In this document: piece by piece, positions 1-7,718 of the stretch | Layout: every line of letters begins with the position of its first letter | How positions within the stretch are numbered: the first letter of the stretch is position 1 | Origin: Candidatus Thiodictyon syntrophicum | GTDB lineage: Bacteria > Pseudomonadota > Gammaproteobacteria > Chromatiales > Chromatiaceae | Direction: 5' to 3' | Length of the DNA stretch: 64,000 nt | Assembly: GCF_002813775.1 (NCBI RefSeq) | Contig: NZ_CP020370.1 | Span: forward strand, 1,269,501-1,333,500 | The notes under the pieces: model-generated | What the model was told of the DNA's origin: nothing | Databases searched by the model: none | What the model saw: the letters and a program-made list of their open reading frames with translations, nothing else | Made by a program: the position numbers and the translations under genes

Positions 1-174
1 GAAACCGAGCTGCTGGGGCACCTGGCCGACGGCAAGTCCTATAGTCAGGCGGCGGAGCGGATGGACGTGGCGCTGTCGACCATTCAGTCCTATATCCGCA
101 ACCTCTATCGCAAACTCGATGTCCATTCGCAGACGCAGGCGCTGTTGCGGGCGCGCGAGCATGGACTTCTGTAG
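1..174 (+). CDS. LuxR-type DNA-binding response regulator, C-terminal fragment
   Basis: The window opens inside this gene; 57 codons and a TAG stop are visible. They encode the C-terminal helix-turn-helix of the LuxR/NarL (GerE) family: ELLGHLADGKSY, then the recognition helix VALSTIQSYIRNLYRKLDV. These domains bind promoter DNA, usually after phosphorylation of an N-terminal receiver that lies outside the window. The gene converges on the large histidine kinase encoded at 479-5599. That kinase has a HisKA_3-type dimerisation domain, the class that usually partners LuxR-type regulators, so the two may be cognate. That pairing is inference. Confidence 0.8.
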   Translation, partial: ETELLGHLADGKSYSQAAERMDVALSTIQSYIRNLYRKLDVHSQTQALLRAREHGLL

Positions 175-179
175 CAGGG

Positions 180-335
180 TAACGAGTCAAGAATAGGCTA
201 GACGCATTCGTTGTCGTTGTCGTTGTCGTTGTCGTAATCGGAGAAGCGATGCAATTTGGGCAGCGAAAGAATCCGGGGCACGACGACAATCTCGATTACG
301 ACAACGACAACGGCGCGGAGAGCATTCTCTAATGG
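180..335. repeat. Hexamer-armed dispersed repeat, family B, copy 1 (inverted)
   Basis: A spacer element with two arms of tandem hexamers: GTTGTC units before GTAATCG on the left, and CGATTACGACAACGAC on the right. The core between them contains GAGAAGCGATGC and GAATCCGGGGC. Reverse-complemented, the core matches elements at about 29814-29987 and 32060-32240. The flank GTAACGAGTCAAGAA also recurs, inverted, at the right end of the third copy. No coding capacity was seen. The exact ends are uncertain. Confidence 0.7.
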
Positions 336-369
336 ACTTGTTTAATCTATCAGCCTAGAAAAAGAAGTT

Positions 370-509
370 CTCACACAAAGACACAAAGATCACAAAGATC
401 ACAAAGATTTTCAAGGCGATATGTAGGTCAAGGAGATCACCCGGGCGGTGATCCGCCCAACGCCTTCAATGATCTGTTTTACTTTGTGTTCTTTGTGTCT
501 TTGTGTGAG
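370..509. repeat. Inverted pair of ACAAAG word repeats at the end of the kinase gene
   Basis: CTCACACAAAGACACAAAG begins at 370 and continues with ACAAAGATC units to about 407. The reverse complement, CTTTGTGTCTTTGTGTGAG, lies at about 491-509. The pair could fold as a long-armed hairpin between convergent genes and might act as a transcription terminator. The right arm lies inside the last codons of the histidine kinase gene. Confidence 0.7.
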
Positions 510-3500
510 CAATTGCCGGTTCTTGGATCAGCGAACCGTTCCTCAGCCAAGGTCAAGGATACCCGCGTCCCCCGCGCCAGCCGGCTTACGGTCAGTTCGC
601 CCCCCAACTCGCGCGCACGGCTTTGCATGTTGCCCAGGCCGCGCCCCTGCGCCACCGCTTCCGGGATGCCGATGCCGTCGTCCGTAACGGCGATATGCAA
701 TTGCCCGTCCGCGCGATAGATGGCCTGCAGCGCGATATGACCGGCGCGGGCATGTTTGAGCCCATTGCTCAATGCCTCCTGCATGATGCGCAGCAGCTGC
801 AGGATCAGGCGTTGCGCAAGCGGCGGGCAGGCGTCCAACTCGATCTGCCAGTCGACGCGAATAGGCTGCTCGGCCAGGCGCCGCTCGCAGCGATAGCGCC
901 AATCGACGATGGCGTTGCGCAGGCTGCCCGCCTCGTTGCTCATGGTGTCGACGACCAGATAGAGATCATCGAGGCATTCCTGCAGCAGGATTGCGACCTG
1001 CCCTTGGGTCAGCTCGCCGTGCTCGATGCGCAGGCGCGCCCCGGCCAGTTGCGAGCCGAAGCCGTCGTGCATGTCCTGCAACAGGCGTTCGCGCTCGGCC
1101 GTGCGCGAACGCTCCACCTCGGCGGCGGTGAGCCGCTCATACGCCTGTTTCAATGCCTGCTCGCGCTCGGCGACCCGCTCTTCGAGCGACTGGTAGAGTC
1201 GGGCGCTGTCGATGGAGATCGCCAGTTGACCGCACAGCAGCGACAGGGTTTCTACCTGGCCGACGGGAAAGGCGGCACGATATAACCGATTCTCCAGGAT
1301 CAGGAAGGCGCCGATCCGACCGTGCAGCAGCACCGGCAGGCCCAGCAGCGAACACACAGGCAATGCGGCAAAGTGTGGATCAGCCTTGAACCGGCTGTCG
1401 ATCACCGCGTCGTCGCAGATCACAGGCGCCTGGGTGCTGAGGCCCAGCCGCAGGACGCCGGCGGGCAGGACCTGCCGCTCCTTGGCCGTCTGCAGCGTTA
1501 TCCGTTCCAGCCGCTCGGCGCCCCGCAGCCCGCCTTCCAGATACCAAGCACCCGTCTCGTCGCGCAGCAGCAGTTGGACATCGGTGGCCCCGGTCAGTTG
1601 GCCCAAGAGCGCCGTCACGCGGGCCACCAGTTGCGGCAGTGACCGTTCCGACGCCAGCGCCTGTGAGGCCCGCAGCAACGCCTCCTGGTTCAGGGCGTCG
1701 TGGCGTCGCTCCCCGGCGCCGACCGCGCGACTAGGCCCCAAGAAGGGCAGTTCGTCGAGCATCGCCCGGGCCTTGCAGGTGGCGCCCCACGCGCGATAGA
1801 GGGCCTGGGCCTGCGCGAGCAGCGCCCGCGCGGCGTGCTCCAGCCCGTGTCGCAGGTAGCAGTGTCCAGCCCGCTCGGTGATCAGGGCCTGGTGCCAGGG
1901 GCGCCGGTGGGCCTGCGCCTGGCGCATGGCCTGCTCGAAGGTCTCGAATGCCAGGGCGCTGTGCCCCAGCGCGTCCAGCCGTTCGGCCTCTACCAGGGCG
2001 TGAAGATGACCGAAATTCATGGGCGCCGCCGCGGCACGGGCCGCCAGCCAGGCCTGGTTGATGGCGAGCCGCTCGAGCAGGGGCGCACGCGCGGCGGCGC
2101 TCGTCTCCCGGACCCGCCGGGCGAGCGTCAGGGAGTGCAGCAGGTTGATCAGGGCCGTCGCATAATCAGGGTGGATCGCCAAACCGAGTTCCAGGGCCGT
2201 CTCCACATGGTGGGCCAGCGCCCCATGGTCATTGAAGAGACAGGCCGCCAGCGCCCGGTGAATATGGAAATAGGCGAGCGGGATCGGGTCGCCCCGCAGG
2301 GCCGTCTGGTGTGCCTGCTCATCGAACCCGGCGTCGTTGAAACTGCCCGGGGCAGTGGTCTCGCCCCTGAGCGTGCGGACCAGTTGTCGGTAAGGCAGAT
2401 AGGATTTCTCGGCCGTGGTACTCCCGGTCTTGCGCGTGAAGCGCAACGCGGCGGCGGTCTCGGCCTCAAGCTCGGCGAGTTGGGCGCCGGTGTCCAGTAA
2501 GGCCGCCTGCGACGCATAGAAGGTGAACGAGGCAATTTCCAGGTCGCCGGCGCGCAGCAATTCCGCGAACGCCTGGTGCGCGTAGGCGACATCCTCTTCC
2601 AGCGGGTTGCACCAATGCCCGATATGATTCGTATAGACGAACAGGCCGCGCGCCGTTTCGCGGCTGCCTTCCCGTGTTGCGCCCACCTGCAAGGCGATCC
2701 CGGCCAGGCGCTCGGCGGTCGTGAAATCCCCGCGCAGGATAATGATGGCCACGCAGGCGCAGACCAGGCCGTAGATGTTCTCGGCACAATAGCCGTTTTC
2801 GATCCAGAGCCGCGCGACCCGCAGCGCCAACCAGGTGGTCAGGACCGGATGACTGGAACTGCAGTGGGCCGCGGGGATCATGTGGTTCAAGAGTTTGGCG
2901 GCACCCGCGAGGCGTTGATCCGTCAGGTCGCGACCTTGCAGCAGGTGCTCCAGCGCACCGGCGGCGACCTGCCGATAAAAGGACTCGAGCTCCCGCGTAA
3001 GCGCGCTCCCGGTGGCGGCGGGGGTTCCCGGGTCAGCGGTGCCCGCCCGGAAGATATCCGCCGGCAGGTCGCGGTAGTGCCGGAGGGTCTGCTCGAGGTC
3101 GGCGCGCGGGACCGGCATACCGAGTCTGGCCAAGAGTTCGCATCCCAGGGCGATGGCTTCATCGTAGAGTGCGCGATTGAGCAGATTCGCGATCTGGGTG
3201 GCGGTTGGATCGACCAGCAGCAGGGGGGACGAGGTATTGGCGGCGAGCTGGGCATAGATTGCGTCGGCCTCGCTCTGACGGGCTTGACTGAATAGCACGA
3301 GGTGTAACTCGGCATGGAGGCCGAAGGCGGCGCCATGCTCGCGCTGCCAGGCGTCCGCGGCCAGCAAGTCGACGCCTAAGCGCAGCAAGCGCTCGCCGGT
3401 GGCGTAGTCACCGGCCTGGCGGGCCCCGACGGCCGCCGCGAGCAACAGGTCCCGGGCGCGGGCCCGCTCCACGGGCTCGACGATCAGCGGCGCCGCGGCG

Positions 3501-5599
3501 GCATAGTGCAGGGCGGCGTCGAGGCGGCGGGGCGGGTCCTTGTCGGCCTGGGCAAAGCGCCGGGCCATGGCCAGATGCAGGCGGCTGCGCCAGGCGTCAT
3601 CGCGCCTTTGCTGGACCGCCTGCTGCATCCGGTCGTGACAGAACCGCAGGGCCGCCGCGGGGTCGCCCCGCTGCACTGCGAGCGCGCTGGGCGTGATGAG
3701 AATCCCCCGTTCCAGCGCGGGCAGGAGCCGCCCGCTCAGGGTTTCCGGGTCGGTGCCGGTCGCCAGCGCGAGCCTGCCCAGGGTGCAATCGGTGCCCAGG
3801 CAGGCGGCGGCCACCAGCGACTCCGCGGTCGCGCTCGGCAGGTCGCTCAACCCGGCGGCGAGGAGGTCCACCACATTGTCGCTGACCGGGCGGGCCAGGA
3901 GGGTCGCGGCGTCCCAGTGCCACCGGCCGCGTCGCGGGTCGGGACGCAGGGCCCCGCCGCGGTGCAGTTCGTTCACCAAGGCGATGGTAAAGAAGGGGTT
4001 GCCGTTGGTCTTGGCGAACAGGGCGGTGGCCGGCGACCGCGCCTGCGCGGGTGCGATGTGCAGCATGTCGGCGAGCAGCGCGTCGAGGTCCGGCGCCGTC
4101 AGCCCGGCCAGGGTCAGCACCACCGGCGGCGTCCCCGCCGCGGTGGGTTGGCGCAGCCGGTGCCGCAGCGGATGGCTGCCATCCACCTCGTTGTCGCGAT
4201 AGGCGCCGATCAGGAGCAGGCCCGCCAGGGCCGCGTCCTCCAGCAGGGCCCCGAGGAAGTCCAGCGACGGCGCATCGGCCCATTGCAGGTCGTCGAGAAA
4301 CAGCACCAGCGGCCGCGTCGGCGCGGCCACCTGGCGCACCAGGGCCACCAGCAGGGCGCGCAGGCGCCCTTGCGCCTCCAGTGGGCCGATCCGCGGGGCG
4401 GGCGGTTGCGGACCAAGCAGGGCCTCCAGTTCCGGCAGGACCTCCAACAGCGCGCCCGCATCCGGGCCCAGGCCCGCCAGGATCCGCTCGCGCCACGCCG
4501 CCACCGCCGTCTCGGACCCGGCCAACAGCAACTGACACAGGTGACGCAGGCACTGGGAGGGGGCCAGCAAGGGCCGGTCCCGCTGGAACTGCTCGCACTT
4601 GCCGCTGATGAAGAGGCCGTTGGCCAGGGTCGCGGGGCGGTGCAGCTCACGGATCAGTGCCGTCTTGCCGACCCCCGCATAGCCCGCGACAAAGAGCCCC
4701 AGGGTAGCGCCGGCGACGACCCGGGCGAAGGCCGCGGTCAGCGTCGCCAACTCCGCGTCGCGTCCGTGCAGGCGCCGGGGCGGGCGCGGCGCCAGCGGCA
4801 GGTCGCGCGCGCGCAGCGGCACCGCGTCCAAATCCGCCCGCTCGCGCAACGCCCGGCGCAACCGCGCCAGATCGTCGGCGAGGCCCGCCGCACTCTGGTA
4901 GCGCTCCTCGGGCTCCTTGGCGAGCAAGGCCAGGATCAGTTCGGACAGACGCGGTGGCAGCCAGGCCGCCCGGTCCCGCGGCGGCGCCGGGGAGCGCGCC
5001 AGATGGGCATGGATCAGGCCCAGGGTGTCGGTCTGCGCGAATGGCGGGGCGCCGGTCGCCAGGGCGTACAGGACGGCGCCAAGCGAATAGAGGTCGGTGC
5101 GGTAATCCACCGGCCGGTTCATTCGCCCGGTCTGCTCGGGCGACAGGTAGGCGAGCGCTCCGGGCAGGCGATCCAAGGGATCGAACCCCGAGCGGTCCTC
5201 GGCAAAGGTGGCGGCCAAGTCGAAGCCGATGATCTGCACCCGCAGGTCATCGGCCCGAATCAGGATCTTGGCGGGGTTCAGATCATGGTGGATGACACCA
5301 CGCCCATGGCACCGCGCCACGGCGCGCGCCAGGGCCAAGGCCAGCGTGAGAAAACGCCCCAGGTCGGGGTTTCCCATGAGGCCGGACCTTCCCAGCGGCA
5401 CGCCGCCGAAGTCGGCGACCCTGGGTACCGGGGCACCCGGGTCGCCGGGCAGCAGGCGCGGACAGCCGGGCAGGCCTTGCAGCCGCTCCAGGATGCGCCA
5501 CTCGTTCGGCCGCACTGGGCGGGCGGCGAGCGCTGCGCCGTGGCCCTGGCCGCCCTGGGTTCCCGGCGCGTCGGCCGGCGGCTCAAGCACGCGCGGCAC
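479..5599 (-). CDS. Pseudokinase-AAA ATPase-GAF hybrid sensor histidine kinase
   Basis: A 1706-residue multidomain sensor. An N-terminal Ser/Thr-kinase-like domain (about 1-260) has HHDLNP at 104-109, but its DFG position reads GFD (125-127) and it lacks a clear glycine loop and lysine, so it is probably inactive. An AAA_16/STAND ATPase follows, with Walker A GYAGVGKT at 306-313 and Walker B LVLFLDDLQWAD at about 431-442. Next come a long helical TPR-like stretch, a GAF domain, a coiled coil and a HisKA_3/HATPase module. The phospho-acceptor His is near 1511 (QDMHDGFG); the N box is QEALSNGLKHA and the G1 box DDGIGI. It most likely autophosphorylates and passes phosphate to a LuxR-type regulator. 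The start is GTG. The last residues, SHKDTKNTK, are encoded by the ACAAAG repeat. A paralogue lies at 7719-13815. Confidence 0.9.
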   Translation of the reverse strand: MPRVLEPPADAPGTQGGQGHGAALAARPVRPNEWRILERLQGLPGCPRLLPGDPGAPVPRVADFGGVPLGRSGLMGNPDLGRFLTLALALARAVARCHGRGVIHHDLNPAKILIRADDLRVQIIGFDLAATFAEDRSGFDPLDRLPGALAYLSPEQTGRMNRPVDYRTDLYSLGAVLYALATGAPPFAQTDTLGLIHAHLARSPAPPRDRAAWLPPRLSELILALLAKEPEERYQSAAGLADDLARLRRALRERADLDAVPLRARDLPLAPRPPRRLHGRDAELATLTAAFARVVAGATLGLFVAGYAGVGKTALIRELHRPATLANGLFISGKCEQFQRDRPLLAPSQCLRHLCQLLLAGSETAVAAWRERILAGLGPDAGALLEVLPELEALLGPQPPAPRIGPLEAQGRLRALLVALVRQVAAPTRPLVLFLDDLQWADAPSLDFLGALLEDAALAGLLLIGAYRDNEVDGSHPLRHRLRQPTAAGTPPVVLTLAGLTAPDLDALLADMLHIAPAQARSPATALFAKTNGNPFFTIALVNELHRGGALRPDPRRGRWHWDAATLLARPVSDNVVDLLAAGLSDLPSATAESLVAAACLGTDCTLGRLALATGTDPETLSGRLLPALERGILITPSALAVQRGDPAAALRFCHDRMQQAVQQRRDDAWRSRLHLAMARRFAQADKDPPRRLDAALHYAAAAPLIVEPVERARARDLLLAAAVGARQAGDYATGERLLRLGVDLLAADAWQREHGAAFGLHAELHLVLFSQARQSEADAIYAQLAANTSSPLLLVDPTATQIANLLNRALYDEAIALGCELLARLGMPVPRADLEQTLRHYRDLPADIFRAGTADPGTPAATGSALTRELESFYRQVAAGALEHLLQGRDLTDQRLAGAAKLLNHMIPAAHCSSSHPVLTTWLALRVARLWIENGYCAENIYGLVCACVAIIILRGDFTTAERLAGIALQVGATREGSRETARGLFVYTNHIGHWCNPLEEDVAYAHQAFAELLRAGDLEIASFTFYASQAALLDTGAQLAELEAETAAALRFTRKTGSTTAEKSYLPYRQLVRTLRGETTAPGSFNDAGFDEQAHQTALRGDPIPLAYFHIHRALAACLFNDHGALAHHVETALELGLAIHPDYATALINLLHSLTLARRVRETSAAARAPLLERLAINQAWLAARAAAAPMNFGHLHALVEAERLDALGHSALAFETFEQAMRQAQAHRRPWHQALITERAGHCYLRHGLEHAARALLAQAQALYRAWGATCKARAMLDELPFLGPSRAVGAGERRHDALNQEALLRASQALASERSLPQLVARVTALLGQLTGATDVQLLLRDETGAWYLEGGLRGAERLERITLQTAKERQVLPAGVLRLGLSTQAPVICDDAVIDSRFKADPHFAALPVCSLLGLPVLLHGRIGAFLILENRLYRAAFPVGQVETLSLLCGQLAISIDSARLYQSLEERVAEREQALKQAYERLTAAEVERSRTAERERLLQDMHDGFGSQLAGARLRIEHGELTQGQVAILLQECLDDLYLVVDTMSNEAGSLRNAIVDWRYRCERRLAEQPIRVDWQIELDACPPLAQRLILQLLRIMQEALSNGLKHARAGHIALQAIYRADGQLHIAVTDDGIGIPEAVAQGRGLGNMQSRARELGGELTVSRLARGTRVSLTLAEERFADPRTGNCSHKDTKNTK

Positions 5600-5678
5600 C
5601 CGAGCCCGCGCCCGGCGCCCCCAGCAGGGTCCGATTGCGCCCGCGCATCGTGGCGCGGTAAAGGGCTTCAGGCAGCAT
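5583..5678 (-). pseudogene. GGDEF-domain C-terminal fragment
   Basis: About 31 codons (EALYRATMRGRNRTLLGAPG, then a short tail) closely match the C-terminus of the GGDEF protein ending at 7719, which reads EALYRAKAEGRNRTVLGAPG; the DNA is also visibly similar. No GGDEF motif or other part of a cyclase is present. The fragment's TGA lies 17 bases inside the downstream kinase gene, which suggests a former operon of paralogues from which all but the tail of the upstream gene was deleted. It is not expected to be functional. Confidence 0.7.
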
Positions 5679-5679
5679 T

Positions 5680-5844
5680 CTACTTCGGTGTCGGTTTACG
5701 AGCCGGGAGTGATACCAGCTCAGGCCCGCTATTGACCTGTTTAACCTGGAGGTCTCTGCAAATGGCGTCGAGATCGAAGCTAAATTGCCGAGCGTATTCT
5801 TCCGGTACCTTGTCGATCTCATCGACGATAGGGTCGCGCGTCAC
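5680..5844 (-). CDS. Small conserved-type protein of unknown function
   Basis: A 54-residue protein, MTRDPIVDEIDKVPEEYARQ at its start, ending in the basic tail LPARKPTPK. The GTG start at 5844 is chosen because GGAGG lies 7 bases upstream; a longer reading from a TTG at 5874 would put that Shine-Dalgarno inside the gene. The acidic-hydrophobic helix DPIVDEI..EEYARQ and the segment FDLDAICRDLQ recall small proteins often found next to toxin genes, but I cannot name the family. Both neighbours are unrelated (patatin upstream, GGDEF fragment downstream). Confidence 0.6.
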   Translation of the reverse strand: MTRDPIVDEIDKVPEEYARQFSFDLDAICRDLQVKQVNSGPELVSLPARKPTPK

Positions 5845-5912
5845 AACGAAGCCTCCAGGGGGAACAGGCGACAAACCATGTTGAATGGCTGGCCGACGCA
5901 GGCATCGGCCGC

Positions 5913-6953
5913 TCAGGTCGCAGGACAGGGACCCGGGGCAGGCTTCTTGAAATATCCGTAGACCGCCTCCCAGGCCGACTGCTTCAAGAGTTGTTTCTGT
6001 TCCGGCGTGAGATTGAAGTCGAGCTGCTCGATACCCTTCGGGTCGATGAAGACGGTCTGATCGATGCGCCGCTGATCATGGAAGAGCTGCATGGTCCCCT
6101 GGTTCAGCACCGCGTCGAACAAGGCGCCCAGCCAGTCCCAATGGCCATTGAGCGGTTTGGGACGCGGGTTTGCCACCGCGTCTTTCGTATTGAGCATCAG
6201 CCCCAGGGTATTGTTGGGGCGGAACGGGTTCGGCTTCTTCGGGTCGTCTCGGATCAGAAAGTCCATGTCGAGCGGCATGTCCTTGGTGGTGCCCCCGTCG
6301 AGGTAGGTCTTGCCGGCGACGCATCGCGGCGAGAAGATGAACGGGATCGACATGCTGGCGACCACCGCATCGACGACCCGCACGTCAGGGGTGTCATCGG
6401 GAGAAAAGACGGCGAATTTCCGCGTGTTGAGCTCGCAGCCGAGTACAAAGAGACCCTTGCCCGTTTTTTCCTTCAATTGCTTGAACGAGCACTCGGACCC
6501 CACGCCATACTTTTCTTTCAGCTTGTTGCTGACCACGCCCTCGAGCCACCGTTCCACGACGCGGCCCCGACAGATGCCGTCGAATATCCACACGCTCAGT
6601 GGAATCAATAGCCAGGGTATCGTATCGCACAGCCAATGGCACCTCCCGCGGCCACTGATCGTCTTGATCAGGTTGAACCGCAGCCAGGTGTCCAGCAGCT
6701 TGCGGAAGTCCATCTTCTGCATTTCCTGGTTCAGTTCGTCCGGGGTGTAATCGAGGGCGCCGAACAGCGCGTTGATGGCCCCGGCCGAGGCACCCGCATA
6801 ATTTTCGATGTGCTGCCGGACGTGAAGTCCATCCAGCGCCATCATGGCCCCCACATAGGCGATACCCAGGATACCGCCGCCGGAGAACACCAGGTTTGTG
6901 ATCTGATCCTCCTTCAGCGGGTTCTCATACGGGAGCGGATCGGTCGTAAACAT
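5913..6953 (-). CDS. Patatin-like phospholipase
   Basis: A 346-residue patatin-family lipid acyl hydrolase. The oxyanion-hole glycine stretch FSGGGILGIAY lies near residues 20-30. The nucleophile serine is in GASAG and the catalytic aspartate in DGG (YLDGGTTKDMPL); together these make the Ser-Asp dyad of the family. A hydrophobic stretch (LCDTIPWLLIPLSVWIF) in the middle may be a membrane-associating insert. No signal peptide was seen, so it is probably cytoplasmic or attached to the inner face of the membrane. The ATG at 6953 is preferred over an upstream start because GAGG precedes it at suitable distance. The substrate is unknown; it could be a housekeeping lipase or a defence effector. 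Its neighbours do not decide this. Confidence 0.88.
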   Translation of the reverse strand: MFTTDPLPYENPLKEDQITNLVFSGGGILGIAYVGAMMALDGLHVRQHIENYAGASAGAINALFGALDYTPDELNQEMQKMDFRKLLDTWLRFNLIKTISGRGRCHWLCDTIPWLLIPLSVWIFDGICRGRVVERWLEGVVSNKLKEKYGVGSECSFKQLKEKTGKGLFVLGCELNTRKFAVFSPDDTPDVRVVDAVVASMSIPFIFSPRCVAGKTYLDGGTTKDMPLDMDFLIRDDPKKPNPFRPNNTLGLMLNTKDAVANPRPKPLNGHWDWLGALFDAVLNQGTMQLFHDQRRIDQTVFIDPKGIEQLDFNLTPEQKQLLKQSAWEAVYGYFKKPAPGPCPAT

Positions 6954-7221
6954 GACTTGAACCTCACTCAAAAACAAGGGGCCGTGATGCCGCAATGCCG
7001 AAATGCCCGGAGACAGGGTGAAAAGCCTCGGCAGGTCCCGCTACGCGACAAGCATCGATCTTTCCGCACTCTCCCCTGACGGTCTCGGCAAGCGGGGGGA
7101 TGCAATCGACGCGCGCGTTATTCTCCTGAGGCCAAGCGTCTGAATTGCCCTTGTAGCATAACAAAATTCGCGAGAATCTTCGTGATCCATCGCGTGTTTT
7201 TTGCACGGGCGGGTTCAGATT

Positions 7222-7490
7222 CTCATGTCGCCTGTCCGCCTGCAGGGCGCGGCGCACCCCGTCAGGATCGCGCGCAATCACGCTCAAGTAGGCCCGTGCC
7301 GGTTGATCCGGTTCCGAGCGGCCTTGCTCCCAATCGCGCAAGGTTCCAAGCGGTACCTGATAACGGGCCGCAACTTCTTCCAGTCTTGTTCATGTTTTTC
7401 CGCCCTTCCGGCCGAAATCACGCGGGTGCGATTGTCGCGCTCGGTATAGGTCACATGGAGAAGAACGCCCTCACACGGATCGTCCTGCAT
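7222..7490 (-). pseudogene. Remnant of a BrnT-like toxin and HTH antitoxin pair
   Basis: Two decayed, overlapping frames are visible. At about 7377-7490 the segment YTERDNRTRVISAGRAEKHE matches the C-terminus of BrnT-type RNase toxins; its N-terminal two thirds are missing. In another frame at about 7222-7380, EEVAARYQVPLGTLRDWEQG followed by EPDQPARAYLSVIA matches the helix-turn-helix antitoxins that accompany such toxins. This frame has no usable start and reads through into unrelated sequence. The order toxin then antitoxin, with a slight overlap, is as expected for an intact module. Both are non-functional. Confidence 0.65.
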
Positions 7491-7537
7491 GACGGTACTG
7501 ATTACCCGTGTTTCCGTCAACCTGGAAAGAGCGTTTA

Positions 7538-7710
7538 TCCACAGATGAACACAGATGAACACAGATTATTCATTGACTTACACTTAGCTGGGAACTCACT
7601 TTGTCGGTGATTGTGACATGAGCGATAAGCGCATGACAAATGAAAGAAAATCTGTGTTCATCTGTGTTCATCTGTGTTCATCTGTGGATTCGTGTTCATC
7701 TGTGGATTTT
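7538..7710. repeat. Inverted pair of ACAGATGAAC word repeats
   Basis: The left arm (7538-7567) reads ATCCACAGATGAAC then ACAGATGAACACAGATT. The right arm (about 7649-7710) carries the reverse complement, reiterated as CTGTGTTCAT units and ending in TCTGTGGAT. About 80 bases separate the arms. It occupies the spacer between the giant GGDEF gene and the decayed toxin-antitoxin remnant and could form a long hairpin. Confidence 0.75.
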
Positions 7711-7718
7711 CGGATCAA

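Noticed and set aside
205-320. Possible CRISPR array because of short regular repeats
   Set aside because: The unit is a 6-base tandem word without spacers, and no cas genes are present; the same holds for the arrays near 29900, 32170, 35850 and 39490.
3506-5884. A 792-codon plus-strand frame opposite the histidine kinase
   Set aside because: Low-complexity Q/R/G-rich translation typical of the antisense of a GC-rich gene; no domain is recognisable.
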